Positions 1 through 8,043 of a DNA stretch of 64,000 nucleotides are shown here, piece after piece (position 1 is the stretch's first letter; each line of letters begins with the position of its first letter). The notes beneath the pieces are model-generated. The model did no database searches. It saw nothing but the letters and a program-made list of their open reading frames with translations, and was not told the DNA's origin. The stretch comes from Caballeronia glathei (GTDB taxonomy: Bacteria; Pseudomonadota; Gammaproteobacteria; Burkholderiales; Burkholderiaceae), in NCBI RefSeq assembly GCF_000698595.1, contig NZ_JFHC01000009.1:84926-148925 (forward strand), written 5' to 3'. The translations under genes were made by a program, and so were the position numbers.

Positions 1-303
1 GGCAATGTCGCGCAGCTCGGCGGCTACATCGACCGCGTGATTACCGCCCAGCAGGCGGGCGCGTACAAGCCCGCGCGAAAATTGTTCGATTACGCTCACG
101 AACAGCTTGGCGTGACGAAGGACGAAGTCGTGCACATTTGCGCGAGTCCGCATCTGGATCATGCGGCGGCGCGCGATATCGGCTTTCGCTGCGTGTGGAT
201 CGATCGCGGGACCGGGCGCACGCTTTTGCCCGACTACACGCCCGATGCCACGCTCACGACGCTCGACGGCGTGCCGCCGCTGTTCGCTTCGCTCGGCTGG
301 TAA
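1..303 (+). CDS. HAD-family (haloacid dehalogenase type II) hydrolase, C-terminal part
   Basis: The reading frame is open from the first base of the window, so the gene starts upstream and only the last 100 residues are seen. They contain a KPAR segment, which fits the conserved lysine of HAD motif III, and a later HICASPHLDHAAARDIGF segment, which fits the acidic motif IV followed by the typical alpha/beta Rossmann turn. Type II haloacid dehalogenases hydrolyse 2-haloacids through an aspartyl ester, but the catalytic Asp of motif I lies outside the window, so substrate cannot be judged. The next gene, a class II aldolase, starts 28 bases downstream on the same strand and the two are probably co-transcribed. 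Confidence 0.8.
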   Translation, partial: GNVAQLGGYIDRVITAQQAGAYKPARKLFDYAHEQLGVTKDEVVHICASPHLDHAAARDIGFRCVWIDRGTGRTLLPDYTPDATLTTLDGVPPLFASLGW

Positions 304-331
304 CCGCCGGTCACTTTCGAGGACAACGATC

Positions 332-1120
332 ATGGCGCATACACTCTCGACCACAACGGTCACCAGGCCGTCGCGTAGCGCGACGCTCGACTCCGACGCC
401 GTCATGGAGGCGCGCCGCGAGCTGGCCGCGTGCTTTCAGCTCGCGGCGCGGCACGGTTTCGAGGAAGGCGTGTGCAATCATTTTTCTGCCGTCGTGCCGG
501 GGCACGACGATCTCTTCTTCGTGAATCCTTATGGGTACGCGTTTTCGGAGATCACCGCGTCGCGGCTGCTGATCTGCGATTTCGACGGGCATGTGATCGA
601 CGGCGAAGGCAAGCCCGAGGCGACGGCGTTCTATATCCATGCGCGGCTGCACCGGCTGATGCCGCGCGTGAAGGCCGCGTTCCACACGCACATGCCGAAC
701 GCGACGGCGCTCTGTCTGCTGGAGGGGCCGCCGCTCCTGTGGCTCGGACAGACGGCGCTGAAGTTCTACGGGCGCACCGCCGTCGACGAGGACTACAACG
801 GTCTTGCACTCGATGAATCCGAGGGCGACCGCATTGCAGGCGCGATGGGCGATGCCGACATCCTGTTCCTCAAGAACCATGGGGTGATGGTGGCGGGGGC
901 GAGCATCGCGGAAGCCTGGGACGATCTGTATTACCTGGAGCGCGCGGCGGAAGTGCAGTTGCGGGCGATGAGCGCGAACCGGCCGCTCAAGCAGGTGCCG
1001 CACGATGTGGCGCAGCGCGCTTACGAGCAGATGCGCCTCGGGGACAAGGAAAGCGCTCGCGCGCACCTCGACAGTGGTATGCGGGAGCTGTGCCGGGAAG
1101 GGAATCTGTTTGATCGGTGA
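332..1120 (+). CDS. Class II aldolase/adducin family protein
   Basis: A 262-residue cytoplasmic protein of the class II (zinc-dependent) aldolase/adducin fold, which cleaves or epimerises sugar-phosphate-like substrates. Candidate metal ligands are His118 and His120 in HTHMPN and His183 in FLKNHG; Glu96 lies in the usual acidic position. I chose the ATG at 332, preceded by a GAGGAC Shine-Dalgarno-like stretch; the frame is open further upstream but overlaps the preceding gene. Many proteobacterial members of this length sit beside hydrolases and have no known substrate, so no reaction is assigned. It ends just before the repeat region. Confidence 0.85.
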   Translation: MAHTLSTTTVTRPSRSATLDSDAVMEARRELAACFQLAARHGFEEGVCNHFSAVVPGHDDLFFVNPYGYAFSEITASRLLICDFDGHVIDGEGKPEATAFYIHARLHRLMPRVKAAFHTHMPNATALCLLEGPPLLWLGQTALKFYGRTAVDEDYNGLALDESEGDRIAGAMGDADILFLKNHGVMVAGASIAEAWDDLYYLERAAEVQLRAMSANRPLKQVPHDVAQRAYEQMRLGDKESARAHLDSGMRELCREGNLFDR

Positions 1121-1137
1121 GAGTTCGGTGGTGTGTT

Positions 1138-1441
1138 GCTGGGGCTTGGACGGGGTGTTTACACCGTCTGATGCGCTTGCGCTCCTATGAAACTTGCTTT
1201 GATATTGGTTTATTTACTTCGCCCCTGTGCGGGGCGGCAGTTACTTTCTTTGCTGCTGCAAAGAAAGTAACCAAAGAAAGCAGCTATGGGCTCAGCGGTG
1301 TTAGGACGTGACCACGTTTGAGTGTTGCAGAGTGGCCCTACCGCCGGAGTGTCCACCTCTGTATGTTGAGCGGATGGGTACGCGGACCCACTGCGTCGTC
1401 GCACTTTCAAGCGAAGTGGTAAGGCAGTCATTCATCCGTCT
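1138..1441 (+). repeat. Interspersed repeat copy A (left arm of large inverted repeat)
   Basis: About 300 bases that recur in inverted orientation at 1598-1899. The copy contains a GCCCCTGTGCGGGGC hairpin (1221-1235) and a perfect 14-bp stem-loop (1240-1271). A short open frame through it reads MRLRSYETCFDIGL followed by SPLCGAAVTFFAAAKKVTKE. The same peptide appears, mutated, in copy B, but I see no ribosome binding site and regard it as spurious. Confidence 0.85.
1240..1271. repeat. Perfect stem-loop in repeat copy A
   Basis: The arms GTTACTTTCTTTGC and GCAAAGAAAGTAAC form a 14-bp perfect stem around a TGCT loop. It is the most conserved part of the repeat and recurs in copy B. Confidence 0.85.
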
Positions 1442-1597
1442 CGGCACTACGTGCCCGACGTAACGTTCGCAAGGCGGTACGACACGCACTGCGACGTGAC
1501 GAAGCCCCTCATGCGCAACCGAACGGAGCGCCTTGGTATTCGCGGCCGAAAAGCGAAGCGATTGGTTGTAGTAGACCTTGCGTCGGAGCGAAGCGAG
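1442..1597. other. Unique spacer between repeat arms
   Basis: About 155 bases separate the two inverted repeat copies. I see no gene, no promoter-like elements I would defend, and no transposase fragment. The similarity between the arms stops abruptly at the CATCCGTC sequence on each side. Confidence 0.6.
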
Positions 1598-1899
1598 GAC
1601 GGATGAATGACTGCCTTACCACTTCGTTTAGCGGTGCGATGACACAGTGGGTCCGCGTACCAAGTCCGGTGACTGCATGGCGGCGACACTCCCACGGTCG
1701 GGCCACTCTGCAACACTCAAACATGGTCACGTCCTAACGCCGCTGACCTAATAGCTGCTTTCTTTGGTTACTTTCTTTGCAGCAGCAAAGAAAGTGACTG
1801 CTGCCCCGCACAGGGGCGAAGCCAATAGACCAATAGCAATGCAAGCTTCATAGGAGCGCAAGCGCATCAGACCGTTCAAAAAACACCAGCCCCAAGCGC
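1598..1899 (-). repeat. Interspersed repeat copy B (right arm, inverted)
   Basis: The reverse complement of copy A with scattered substitutions. It runs from GACGGATGAATG to the GCTTGGGGCTGG-like end (complement). It carries the same stem-loop at 1767-1798 with one mismatch (AAAGTGAC instead of AAAGTAAC). Its version of the peptide frame has a stop after KESSY, which argues against a conserved coding function. Confidence 0.85.
1767..1798. repeat. Stem-loop in repeat copy B
   Basis: GTTACTTTCTTTGC / GCAAAGAAAGTGAC with a short central loop, the counterpart of the stem-loop at 1240-1271. One G-T mismatch is the only change in the stem. Confidence 0.8.
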
Positions 1900-1946
1900 G
1901 AGCAGACCCACCAGGAACGAGCGAGGCCACGAGCCGAAACGTGGGA

Positions 1947-2447
1947 TCAGGCCTTGCCTGCTCTGCGAAGGGCTTTCGCCTGAACGAGCGGATTGAATCC
2001 AGGGCTTTGGCGTGTCGCGGCCTCCGGGCGTTCGCGCGAACGAGTGCCCGGCTCGCTGCCTGCCATACCGGAGGAAAGCTGGCTGAGCAGAGCATCGTCG
2101 TCTTCGGCTTCGACAGAAGAAGCGGCAGCGGCATCGGCACTACTGCCCATCAAATGCCCGACCACGGAAAGAAAATCCTTCTGCGCTTGACGAAGCGCAC
2201 GTCCGGGCATCATCGTCAGCACGACGACTTCGTGTACCGAATGATGATCGACGCTGCGTTCGCGAGCCTCCTCGTGCCAGTCGACATCACGCCCCGCATA
2301 AGCGGCAATCACATGCTGCAAAACAGCCGGCGACAGCACCCCGGCGTCATAAAGCGCGATCACCTGCCGCTCCGCGAGCGAAAAAAGGCTTCCCCGGGCG
2401 GTCCGCCCGGGCGCGGCTCCGGCCTTTCTGGAGCCCCGCGCGGCCAT
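1947..2447 (-). CDS. Hypothetical protein downstream of the sorbosone-dehydrogenase homologue
   Basis: A 166-residue protein of no family I recognise. Its ATG lies directly after the stop codon of the upstream gene with no spacer, which suggests translational coupling. The first 30 residues are basic and Gly/Arg-rich. Residues about 20-105 look globular and mainly helical (LFSLAERQVIALYDAGVL, then a His/Glu-rich DWHEEARERSVDHHSVHE stretch). The last 50 residues are low-complexity and run towards the repeat, so the true C-terminus may have been altered by repeat insertion. No signal peptide or membrane segment is seen. Confidence 0.55.
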   Translation of the reverse strand: MAARGSRKAGAAPGRTARGSLFSLAERQVIALYDAGVLSPAVLQHVIAAYAGRDVDWHEEARERSVDHHSVHEVVVLTMMPGRALRQAQKDFLSVVGHLMGSSADAAAASSVEAEDDDALLSQLSSGMAGSEPGTRSRERPEAATRQSPGFNPLVQAKALRRAGKA

Positions 2448-3806
2448 TTAGGGCTTCCCCGGCGCGACGCGCCACACCGCATTGCCGACATCGTCCGCGA
2501 CGAGCAGCGCGCCCGTGCGATCCACCGCGACACCGACCGGCCGCCCGAACGCATGCCCGTCGGCGGAGAGGAACCCCGTCAGCACGTCCTCGGTCGAACC
2601 CGACGGCTTGCCGTCCTGAAACGGCACGAACACGACCTTGTAGCCGCTGTGCGGCTTGCGGTTCCACGACCCATGCTGACCCACGAACGCGCCGTTCCAG
2701 TAGCGCGGGGGAAACGCCTTCGCATCGTAGAAGGTGAGCCCGAGCGACGCCGTATGCGCGCCGAGCGCATAGTCCGGCGCGATCGCCGACTGAACGAGAT
2801 CGGGACGCTGCGGCTTCACGCGATCGTCGACGTGCTGCCCGAAATAACTATAGGGCCAGCCATAAAACGCGCCGTCCTTCACCGAAGTCATGTAGTCGGG
2901 CACGAGATCGTTGCCCAGTTCGTCGCGCTCGTTGACGACCGTCCACAGCGCGCCGCTTTGCGGCTGCCACGCCATGCCGTTCGGATTGCGCAGGCCGGTC
3001 GCGAAGAGGCGCGACCGGCGCGTGGCGATGTCCACTTCCAAGATCGCCGCGCGGCCGTTCTCGGCGTCGATGCCGTTCTCCGCGACGTTGCTGTTCGAGC
3101 CGACCGTCACGTACAGACGCTTGCCGTCGCGGCTCGCGATCAGGTTCTTGGTCCAGTGATGGTTGATCGCGCCGGCGGGCAGGTCGATGACCTTTTCGCC
3201 GGGCGACGCGATGCGCGTTGCGCCCTTGCTGTACCCGAAGCGCACGACGGCATCGGTATTCGCCACGTACAGGTCGTCGCCGACGAGCGCCATGCCGAAC
3301 GGCGAATGCAGCTTGTCGATGAACACGGTCTTCGTTTCCGCGACACCGTCGCCATCCGCATCGCGCAGCAGGACGATGCGGTCCGGGCTCGGCACGGCCG
3401 CGCCCGCACGCTTCATGACCATGTTCATCACCCAGCCCTTGATGCCGGCGTTCTCGTCGTGCGGCGCGGGCGCGTTGCTCTCCGCGACGAGAACGTCGCC
3501 ATTGGGCAGCGTCGCAATCCAGCGTGGATGATCGAGGCCGGTGGCGAACGCGTTGACCCCGAATCCCGCGGGTGAAACCGGCATCGCGCCTTCGGGCCAC
3601 GGCGACGCCGGCGCGATATTCACGGTCGGCATCAGCGACTTCTGCGGCGCGGGCAATTGCGGGTTCGGGCCGAAGCCGATGGCGCTCTCATCGGCGGCGC
3701 GCACGGCGGGTGCGGTAGCTGCGAGCGCGATCGAGCAGGCGGCCGCGAACCGCATGCGTCGTTTCTGGAGCGTGGAGTGTGTCGGTGATGAACGATGCGC
3801 CGTCAA
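2448..3806 (-). CDS. Secreted PQQ-type sugar dehydrogenase (L-sorbosone dehydrogenase family)
   Basis: A 452-residue protein of the soluble glucose/sorbosone dehydrogenase beta-propeller family, which oxidises sugars or sugar aldehydes with PQQ in the periplasm. A TTG start at 3806 is preceded by AGGAG at good spacing. An inner ATG (residue 18, [12 protein letters not shown]) gives the same signal peptide, cut after AVRA near residue 37. Family landmarks include [49 protein letters not shown] and [11 protein letters not shown] dependence is inferred from the family. An isolated pqqA lies 16 kb away in this window. The downstream hypothetical gene abuts this one. Confidence 0.85.
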   Translation of the reverse strand: MTAHRSSPTHSTLQKRRMRFAAACSIALAATAPAVRAADESAIGFGPNPQLPAPQKSLMPTVNIAPASPWPEGAMPVSPAGFGVNAFATGLDHPRWIATLPNGDVLVAESNAPAPHDENAGIKGWVMNMVMKRAGAAVPSPDRIVLLRDADGDGVAETKTVFIDKLHSPFGMALVGDDLYVANTDAVVRFGYSKGATRIASPGEKVIDLPAGAINHHWTKNLIASRDGKRLYVTVGSNSNVAENGIDAENGRAAILEVDIATRRSRLFATGLRNPNGMAWQPQSGALWTVVNERDELGNDLVPDYMTSVKDGAFYGWPYSYFGQHVDDRVKPQRPDLVQSAIAPDYALGAHTASLGLTFYDAKAFPPRYWNGAFVGQHGSWNRKPHSGYKVVFVPFQDGKPSGSTEDVLTGFLSADGHAFGRPVGVAVDRTGALLVADDVGNAVWRVAPGKP

Positions 3807-3851
3807 AGTGAACTCCTGTTAATCGGAATGCGGACGGAGTGACCGGTTGCA

Positions 3852-4019
3852 TCAGCCTCCGCCGATGCCCTGGACGATCTTGCCAGTACCGCCGCACGTT
3901 TCGCAAGTCGCGCCTTCGATGGCTCCGGCGCCATCGCATGCGGGGCAGATGTCCTCGCCGCTGCCGGGCGTGCCGGGTTCGGCCTCGTCGCCGGGATTGA
4001 GTGGAGATTGCTGCGTCAT
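3852..4019 (-). CDS. Small zinc-knuckle protein (two CxxCxGxG motifs)
   Basis: A 55-residue protein. After an acidic, Pro/Gly-rich N-terminus come CPACDGAG and CETCGGTG, two CxxCxGxG motifs like those of the DnaJ zinc-finger domain, then a Gly-rich tail. Four cysteines suffice for one zinc site. The ATG at 4019 follows AGGAG with a 6-base spacer. I take this start rather than the longer open frame. A chaperone-like or redox-sensing role is only suggested by the motif. Confidence 0.75.
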   Translation of the reverse strand: MTQQSPLNPGDEAEPGTPGSGEDICPACDGAGAIEGATCETCGGTGKIVQGIGGG

Positions 4020-4223
4020 GATGTGCTCCTTTGCGGGTCGGCAATATTTTCGAAGCGCCCCAGCCGGAGATAGCAAGCAACGTTCCATGTCGGTCGCCTG
4101 CAGTTTTTTCAACGCGCGCAAAGCGCGCATGCCGCGCAGACAGGCTGCACGGAGGCGCACGGGGTGGAACGCGTGTTGCTGCTATCCAGGTGCGGCGCAA
4201 GCCGTGCAACCCAAGGAGGATGT

Positions 4224-4391
4224 ATGGGCGATAGGAACAAGGATCAAAAGCAGAAACAGATGGGCAACCAGCCGTCGAATCCGAATCAATCGGACAAGCA
4301 ACCGGGGCAACAGCAGCAAGGTCAGCAACCTGGCCAGAAGCAGCAGAACCAGCAGCCGCCGCAGCATCAGGGCGACAAGCGCCAGCCATAA
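4224..4391 (+). CDS. Small Gln-rich hydrophilic protein
   Basis: A 55-residue protein made almost only of Gln, Asn, Pro, Lys and Asp, with QQQQGQQPGQKQQNQQPP at its centre. It looks intrinsically disordered, like hydrophilin-type stress proteins, but no family can be named. The gene looks real because AGGAGG stands just upstream of the ATG and a strong terminator follows the stop by ten bases. Confidence 0.65.
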   Translation: MGDRNKDQKQKQMGNQPSNPNQSDKQPGQQQQGQQPGQKQQNQQPPQHQGDKRQP

Positions 4392-4401
4392 TCGGTAGCG
4401 T

Positions 4402-4436
4402 CGCACGGCCCCGCATCGCGGGGCCGTGCGATTGTT
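4402..4436 (+). terminator. Rho-independent terminator after the Gln-rich protein
   Basis: A perfect 13-bp stem (CGCACGGCCCCGC / GCGGGGCCGTGCG) around an ATC loop, followed by ATTGTTT. It can also serve the convergent DUF3175 gene, whose stop lies 21 bases beyond. Confidence 0.85.
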
Positions 4437-4456
4437 TATCAAACCACTTCACGCGT

Positions 4457-4840
4457 TCACGGCTTGCGGCCAAATGCTTCACGCAGGCGCTTTTTCGCCT
4501 GATCCAGCGTGCTGCGCCGTGCCTTCGGCAGGTTGCGTCCCGCGCGATTGATGTAGAAGTTGAGCATCGACATGGCCGACTGAAACGGTGTGCCCTTGCG
4601 CCGCTTGCTGTGCGTGGAAGAACGCTTGAGCGAGTCCGCAATTTCCTGCGCGCTGCCTTCCCTGAAGATATCCTTTTCGATGTCCATCGCGTCGCTCGTC
4701 TCCATCACGTGATGCGACCAGCGGTTCGCGCTCTTCGCGGGCTTTCTCTTTGCGGCCGCGGTTGTCTTCCTTTCGCTTGCGATCGCATGACGCTGGCGCG
4801 ATGCACGCGCGCCTTTCGCTGTCTTACGCTTTGCCGGCAT
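4457..4840 (-). CDS. DUF3175 domain protein
   Basis: A 127-residue basic protein. Residues 1-40 are a Lys/Arg/Ala-rich tail like those of nucleoid-associated proteins. Residues about 40-125 match DUF3175 in style: RWSHHVMETSDAMDIEKDIF, then SLKRSSTHSKRRKGTPFQSAMSML, then NFYINRAGRNL. The function of the family is unknown. It is the last gene of a leftward group with udgX and the Rieske reductase, 33 bases after udgX, so an involvement in DNA or stress functions is possible but unproven. Confidence 0.8.
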   Translation of the reverse strand: MPAKRKTAKGARASRQRHAIASERKTTAAAKRKPAKSANRWSHHVMETSDAMDIEKDIFREGSAQEIADSLKRSSTHSKRRKGTPFQSAMSMLNFYINRAGRNLPKARRSTLDQAKKRLREAFGRKP

Positions 4841-4873
4841 GCCTGCTCCCTGATGTTGCTCATTGGCGTTGAA

Positions 4874-5491
4874 TCAGTCCTTGCGCCCGATGAGCCGATG
4901 CGCGTGGCGCAGCGCATCGACGATCGAGCGATAAGCCATCTCGCGCGTCCCGGCGTCGGGGGCGCGCAACGCAAACGACGGATGATAGGTCGCGATCACG
5001 GAACGTCCTTCGTGCTCGATAACGTGCGCCATTGAAGCCTGCAGCGTGACGCCCGATTTGCGCAGCACGGACTTCAGCGCAGTTGCGCCAAGCGCGACGA
5101 TTACCTTTGGCGCGACGCTCGCGACCTCGCGATCCATCCAGTAATGGCACGCGTCAATCTCGCGCTGCGCCGGCGTCTTGTGCATGCGGCGCGTGCCGCG
5201 CGGCGCCCACTTGAAATGCTTGACCGCGTTGGTCACATACACGTCCTTGCGTTCGACACCCGCTTCGGCGAACGCCCGGTCGAGCATTGCGCCCGCCGGG
5301 CCGACGAACGGCCTGCCCTGCAAGTCCTCCTGGTCACCCGGCTGCTCGCCGACCACCATCAGCGGCGCGTGCTTCGGTCCCGCGCCGGGTACGGCCTGCG
5401 TCGCATCCTTCCACAATCCGCAGCGGCGGCACTGGTCGAGTGTCGCGGGTTGCTGGTCCGGTTCGACACCAGGAGCGGGTTTCGTCGCCAT
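4874..5491 (-). CDS. udgX: UdgX-type uracil-DNA glycosylase
   Basis: A 205-residue protein of the family 4/5-like uracil-DNA glycosylases. Residues 48-56 read GEQPGDQED, the UdgX form of motif 1. Residues 98-105 read RGTRRMHK, matching the UdgX-specific loop whose histidine (here His104) forms a covalent bond to the abasic sugar in the mycobacterial enzyme. The C-terminal YHPSFALR fits motif 3. The chain has only three cysteines (21, 24, 115), whereas the related family 4 enzymes use four for a [4Fe-4S] cluster. The start is 6 bases after the stop of the Rieske reductase gene, so an operon is likely. Confidence 0.85.
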   Translation of the reverse strand: MATKPAPGVEPDQQPATLDQCRRCGLWKDATQAVPGAGPKHAPLMVVGEQPGDQEDLQGRPFVGPAGAMLDRAFAEAGVERKDVYVTNAVKHFKWAPRGTRRMHKTPAQREIDACHYWMDREVASVAPKVIVALGATALKSVLRKSGVTLQASMAHVIEHEGRSVIATYHPSFALRAPDAGTREMAYRSIVDALRHAHRLIGRKD

Positions 5492-5497
5492 CGCGCT

Positions 5498-7036
5498 TCA
5501 TGCGTTCGCGGCCCGGCGCGCGGCTTCGAGCGTCAGCGGTTCGCGCAGCGCTTCCGCGAGCCGCGCCGTGGCTTCGTTGCGATCGCAGGAGACAATCGCG
5601 CCGACTTCGCTCCCCTTCATCAGATACGCGATGAACTGCGGCCCATCGAGTTCGCCGTCGATCACGACTTCGTCCGGCTCGCTCGTGTGGCCGAGATAGT
5701 CGAAGGTCTTCTCGAAGTGATAGGTCCAGAAGTAGGGGACGCCGGCGTACTCCCTCTTTGCGCCCGCCATGTTGTATGCGGCGACGCGCGCATGCTGCTG
5801 CGCGACGCGCCAGTGCTCGATGCGCACGCGCTCGCCCGAATGCGGCAGCGCGAAGCGCGCGACGTCGCCAGCGGCATAGAGGCCGGGCGCGGCACACATC
5901 GATGCATCGACGGGAATGCCGCCGTCATCCGCAAGCTCCACTCGCTGGAGGAACGATGTCGCGGGCTTCACGCCGGTGCCCGCGATCACGATGTCCGCCG
6001 CGACGCGCTCTCCGTTGTCGAGCACGACCTCGCGCACGCCGTCGCCGCCTTCGAGCGCGCTTACGTGGGCGTTCATGCGAAATGACACGCCGTTGTTCTC
6101 GTGAAGGCGCATGAACATGCCGCCGATGCGCTCGCCGAACTGCTTCGCGAACGGCACCTTGCCGGGCGCGACCACGGTGACGTCGATCTTGCGCCTGCGC
6201 AGGCACGAAGCCACTTCGAGCCCGATGAAGCCGGCGCCGACGATGACCGCGCGGCTGCGTCCGTCGAGCGAGGCGAGGATCGCGCGTGCGTCTTCCAGAT
6301 TGCGCAACAGATGCACGCGGGCGAGCGCAGCGCCCGGCACATCGAGCGGCTTCGGAATGCCGCCGGTACATACGAGTGCGGCGTCGTAGCGGAGCACGCT
6401 ACCGTCTGCGAGTTCGGCCTCTTTCTTCGCCGCATCGAGCCTCACGATTTCGGACTCGATCCGCTCGATCCCGTGCTTCGAAAAGAATGCAGGGTCGAGA
6501 AGCGGAGGGACATCCGCGGGCGTCATGTCGCCCGCCACGACGAATTTGCTGAGCGAGGTCCGGTCGTAGGGCATGCGCGCATCGCCGCCCGCAAGCACGA
6601 TGCGACCGCTGAAACCCGCTTCGCGAAGCGCGGCGCAAGCGGCGGCCCCCGCCGCGCCCGCGCCTGCGATGAACATCGTCGCGGGATCGGGTGCGCGCCG
6701 GTCTTCCTGCTGTCTGACCGGCTCGGGCGACACGTACACGTCGCCGTCATCGACCGACGCCGGGTAACGCGTGAGCCCGACGAGCGCAGGCGGCTCGACG
6801 AGGCTGCCGTCGCTCGCGTCGAACGTGCCCTTGTGCCACGGACACACGATGCGTCCGTTGCAGATCGCGCCTTCTTCGAGCGGCGCGCCCGCATGCGGGC
6901 AATCCGCTGCGTAGGCGTGAACGGTGTCGCCCGTGCGCACCAGCATGACCGGCGTATCGGCGATCTTCACGCGCGTGCCACGATCCTCGGGCAGGTCGCC
7001 GAGGCGGGCGACCTTGTGCATTTTCTGATGCTGCAT
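5498..7036 (-). CDS. Rieske domain fused to an FAD/NAD(P)H ferredoxin-reductase-like oxidoreductase
   Basis: A 512-residue fusion. Residues 1-105 are a Rieske domain with ligands Cys46, His48, Cys65 and His68 (CPH and CPWH). Residues from about 120 form a two-dinucleotide-domain flavoprotein: IAGAGAAGAAACAAL binds FAD and RAVIVGAGFIGLEVASCL binds NAD(P)H, followed by AAGDVARF near the C-terminus. Such fusions, sometimes called AIF-like or nitrite-reductase-like proteins, pass electrons from NAD(P)H to unknown partners. I chose the ATG at 7036, preceded by GGAG; a GTG-like extension upstream has no ribosome site. Confidence 0.85.
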   Translation of the reverse strand: MQHQKMHKVARLGDLPEDRGTRVKIADTPVMLVRTGDTVHAYAADCPHAGAPLEEGAICNGRIVCPWHKGTFDASDGSLVEPPALVGLTRYPASVDDGDVYVSPEPVRQQEDRRAPDPATMFIAGAGAAGAAACAALREAGFSGRIVLAGGDARMPYDRTSLSKFVVAGDMTPADVPPLLDPAFFSKHGIERIESEIVRLDAAKKEAELADGSVLRYDAALVCTGGIPKPLDVPGAALARVHLLRNLEDARAILASLDGRSRAVIVGAGFIGLEVASCLRRRKIDVTVVAPGKVPFAKQFGERIGGMFMRLHENNGVSFRMNAHVSALEGGDGVREVVLDNGERVAADIVIAGTGVKPATSFLQRVELADDGGIPVDASMCAAPGLYAAGDVARFALPHSGERVRIEHWRVAQQHARVAAYNMAGAKREYAGVPYFWTYHFEKTFDYLGHTSEPDEVVIDGELDGPQFIAYLMKGSEVGAIVSCDRNEATARLAEALREPLTLEAARRAANA

Positions 7037-7094
7037 CTCACGCTCCGGTAGCTTGCCTTCATCGACCAGCAAAAACCGGACCGCGCAGCAAACG

Positions 7095-7118
7095 AAAAAG
7101 CCGCCGGAATGCGGCGGC
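7095..7118 (-). terminator. Rho-independent terminator of the ehuBCDA operon
   Basis: On the minus strand a 7-bp GC stem (GCCGCCG / CGGCGGC, loop of five) is followed by TTTTT and lies 27 bases past the ehuA stop codon. Confidence 0.8.
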
Positions 7119-7145
7119 CTTCGAGGCCATGGCAGCAGGAAGTCT

Positions 7146-7970
7146 TTACATCGCTTCAGTCACCGCGCGCAGGAATTGCCGCGTGCGCTCATGCTGCGGC
7201 GCGGAGAAAAACTGCTGCGGCGGCGCCTGCTCGACGATCTTGCCCTGCGAGAAAAAGCACACGCGATCGGCGAACTCCTTCGCGAAACCCATCTGGTGCG
7301 TGACCATCAGCATCGTCAGGTTGTGCTCGTGACCGAGCTTGCGGATCACGTTCAGCACTTCGCCGCACAGTTCGGGGTCGAGCGCGGACGTGACTTCGTC
7401 GAAGAGCATGACCTTCGGGCGCATCGCGAGTGCGCGCGCAATCGCGACGCGCTGCTGCTGGCCGCCCGACAATTGCGACGGGAAGTGATTGCACTTGTCG
7501 GCGAGACCGACCATCGAAAGCAGGTCGCGGCCGCGCTCGGTTGCATCCTTCTTCGACATGCCGAGCACGCGCATCGGCGCTTCGATCGTATTCGCGAGCG
7601 CGGTCATGTGCGGAAAGAGATTGAAGCTCTGGAACACCATGCCGATCTTGCTGCGCACCTTCCTGACATGCCGCTCCGAAGCGGGCACGAGCACGCCGTT
7701 GCGCAACTGGTGCGTGAGCGGTTCGCCCTCCACTTCGATCACGCCGTCGGTCAGCGGATCGAGCGTCATCAGCACGCGCAGCAGCGTGGACTTGCCCGAG
7801 CCGCTCGGCCCGATGATCGCAACCTTCTCGTTGCGCGCGACGTCGAGGTTCAGTTCGTCGAGGACGGTGAGCGCGCCGTAGCGCTTGGTCACGCCCTTGA
7901 AGCGGACCATCGGGGCGGTGGCGGCGGCATCGGCGGCGGCGCCGAGAGCGGGGTCGAGATCGCGTTTCAT
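7146..7970 (-). CDS. ehuA: Ectoine/hydroxyectoine ABC transporter, ATP-binding protein
   Basis: A polar amino acid ABC ATPase of 274 residues that powers ectoine import. Walker A GPSGSGKST, signature LSGGQQQR, Walker B VMLFDEVTSALD and the switch histidine in MVTHQ are intact. I prefer the ATG at 7970, preceded by AAGGA with a 7-base spacer; ATG 7991 and GTG 7994 are possible longer starts. It is the last gene of a leftward operon in the order ehuB-ehuC-ehuD-ehuA. The ectoine assignment rests on the neighbouring eut and doe genes; in isolation it would be called a generic polar amino acid transporter. Confidence 0.9.
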   Translation of the reverse strand: MKRDLDPALGAAADAAATAPMVRFKGVTKRYGALTVLDELNLDVARNEKVAIIGPSGSGKSTLLRVLMTLDPLTDGVIEVEGEPLTHQLRNGVLVPASERHVRKVRSKIGMVFQSFNLFPHMTALANTIEAPMRVLGMSKKDATERGRDLLSMVGLADKCNHFPSQLSGGQQQRVAIARALAMRPKVMLFDEVTSALDPELCGEVLNVIRKLGHEHNLTMLMVTHQMGFAKEFADRVCFFSQGKIVEQAPPQQFFSAPQHERTRQFLRAVTEAM

Positions 7971-8043
7971 CTGCTTTTCCTTGAGTTCCATCACCGTGCA
8001 CCGCCCGGCTGAGTGTGAGTGGCGAAGACCTGCGGGTTCGGGT

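Noticed and set aside
1117..1311. Short frame with MRLRSYETCFDIGL in repeat copy A as a gene
   Set aside because: It lies wholly in an interspersed repeat, has no ribosome site, and its counterpart in copy B is interrupted by a stop.
1941..3575. Long rightward frame opposite the sorbosone-dehydrogenase gene
   Set aside because: Arg/His/Ala-rich shadow of the leftward gene with no domain; the opposite strand carries clear family motifs and a signal peptide.
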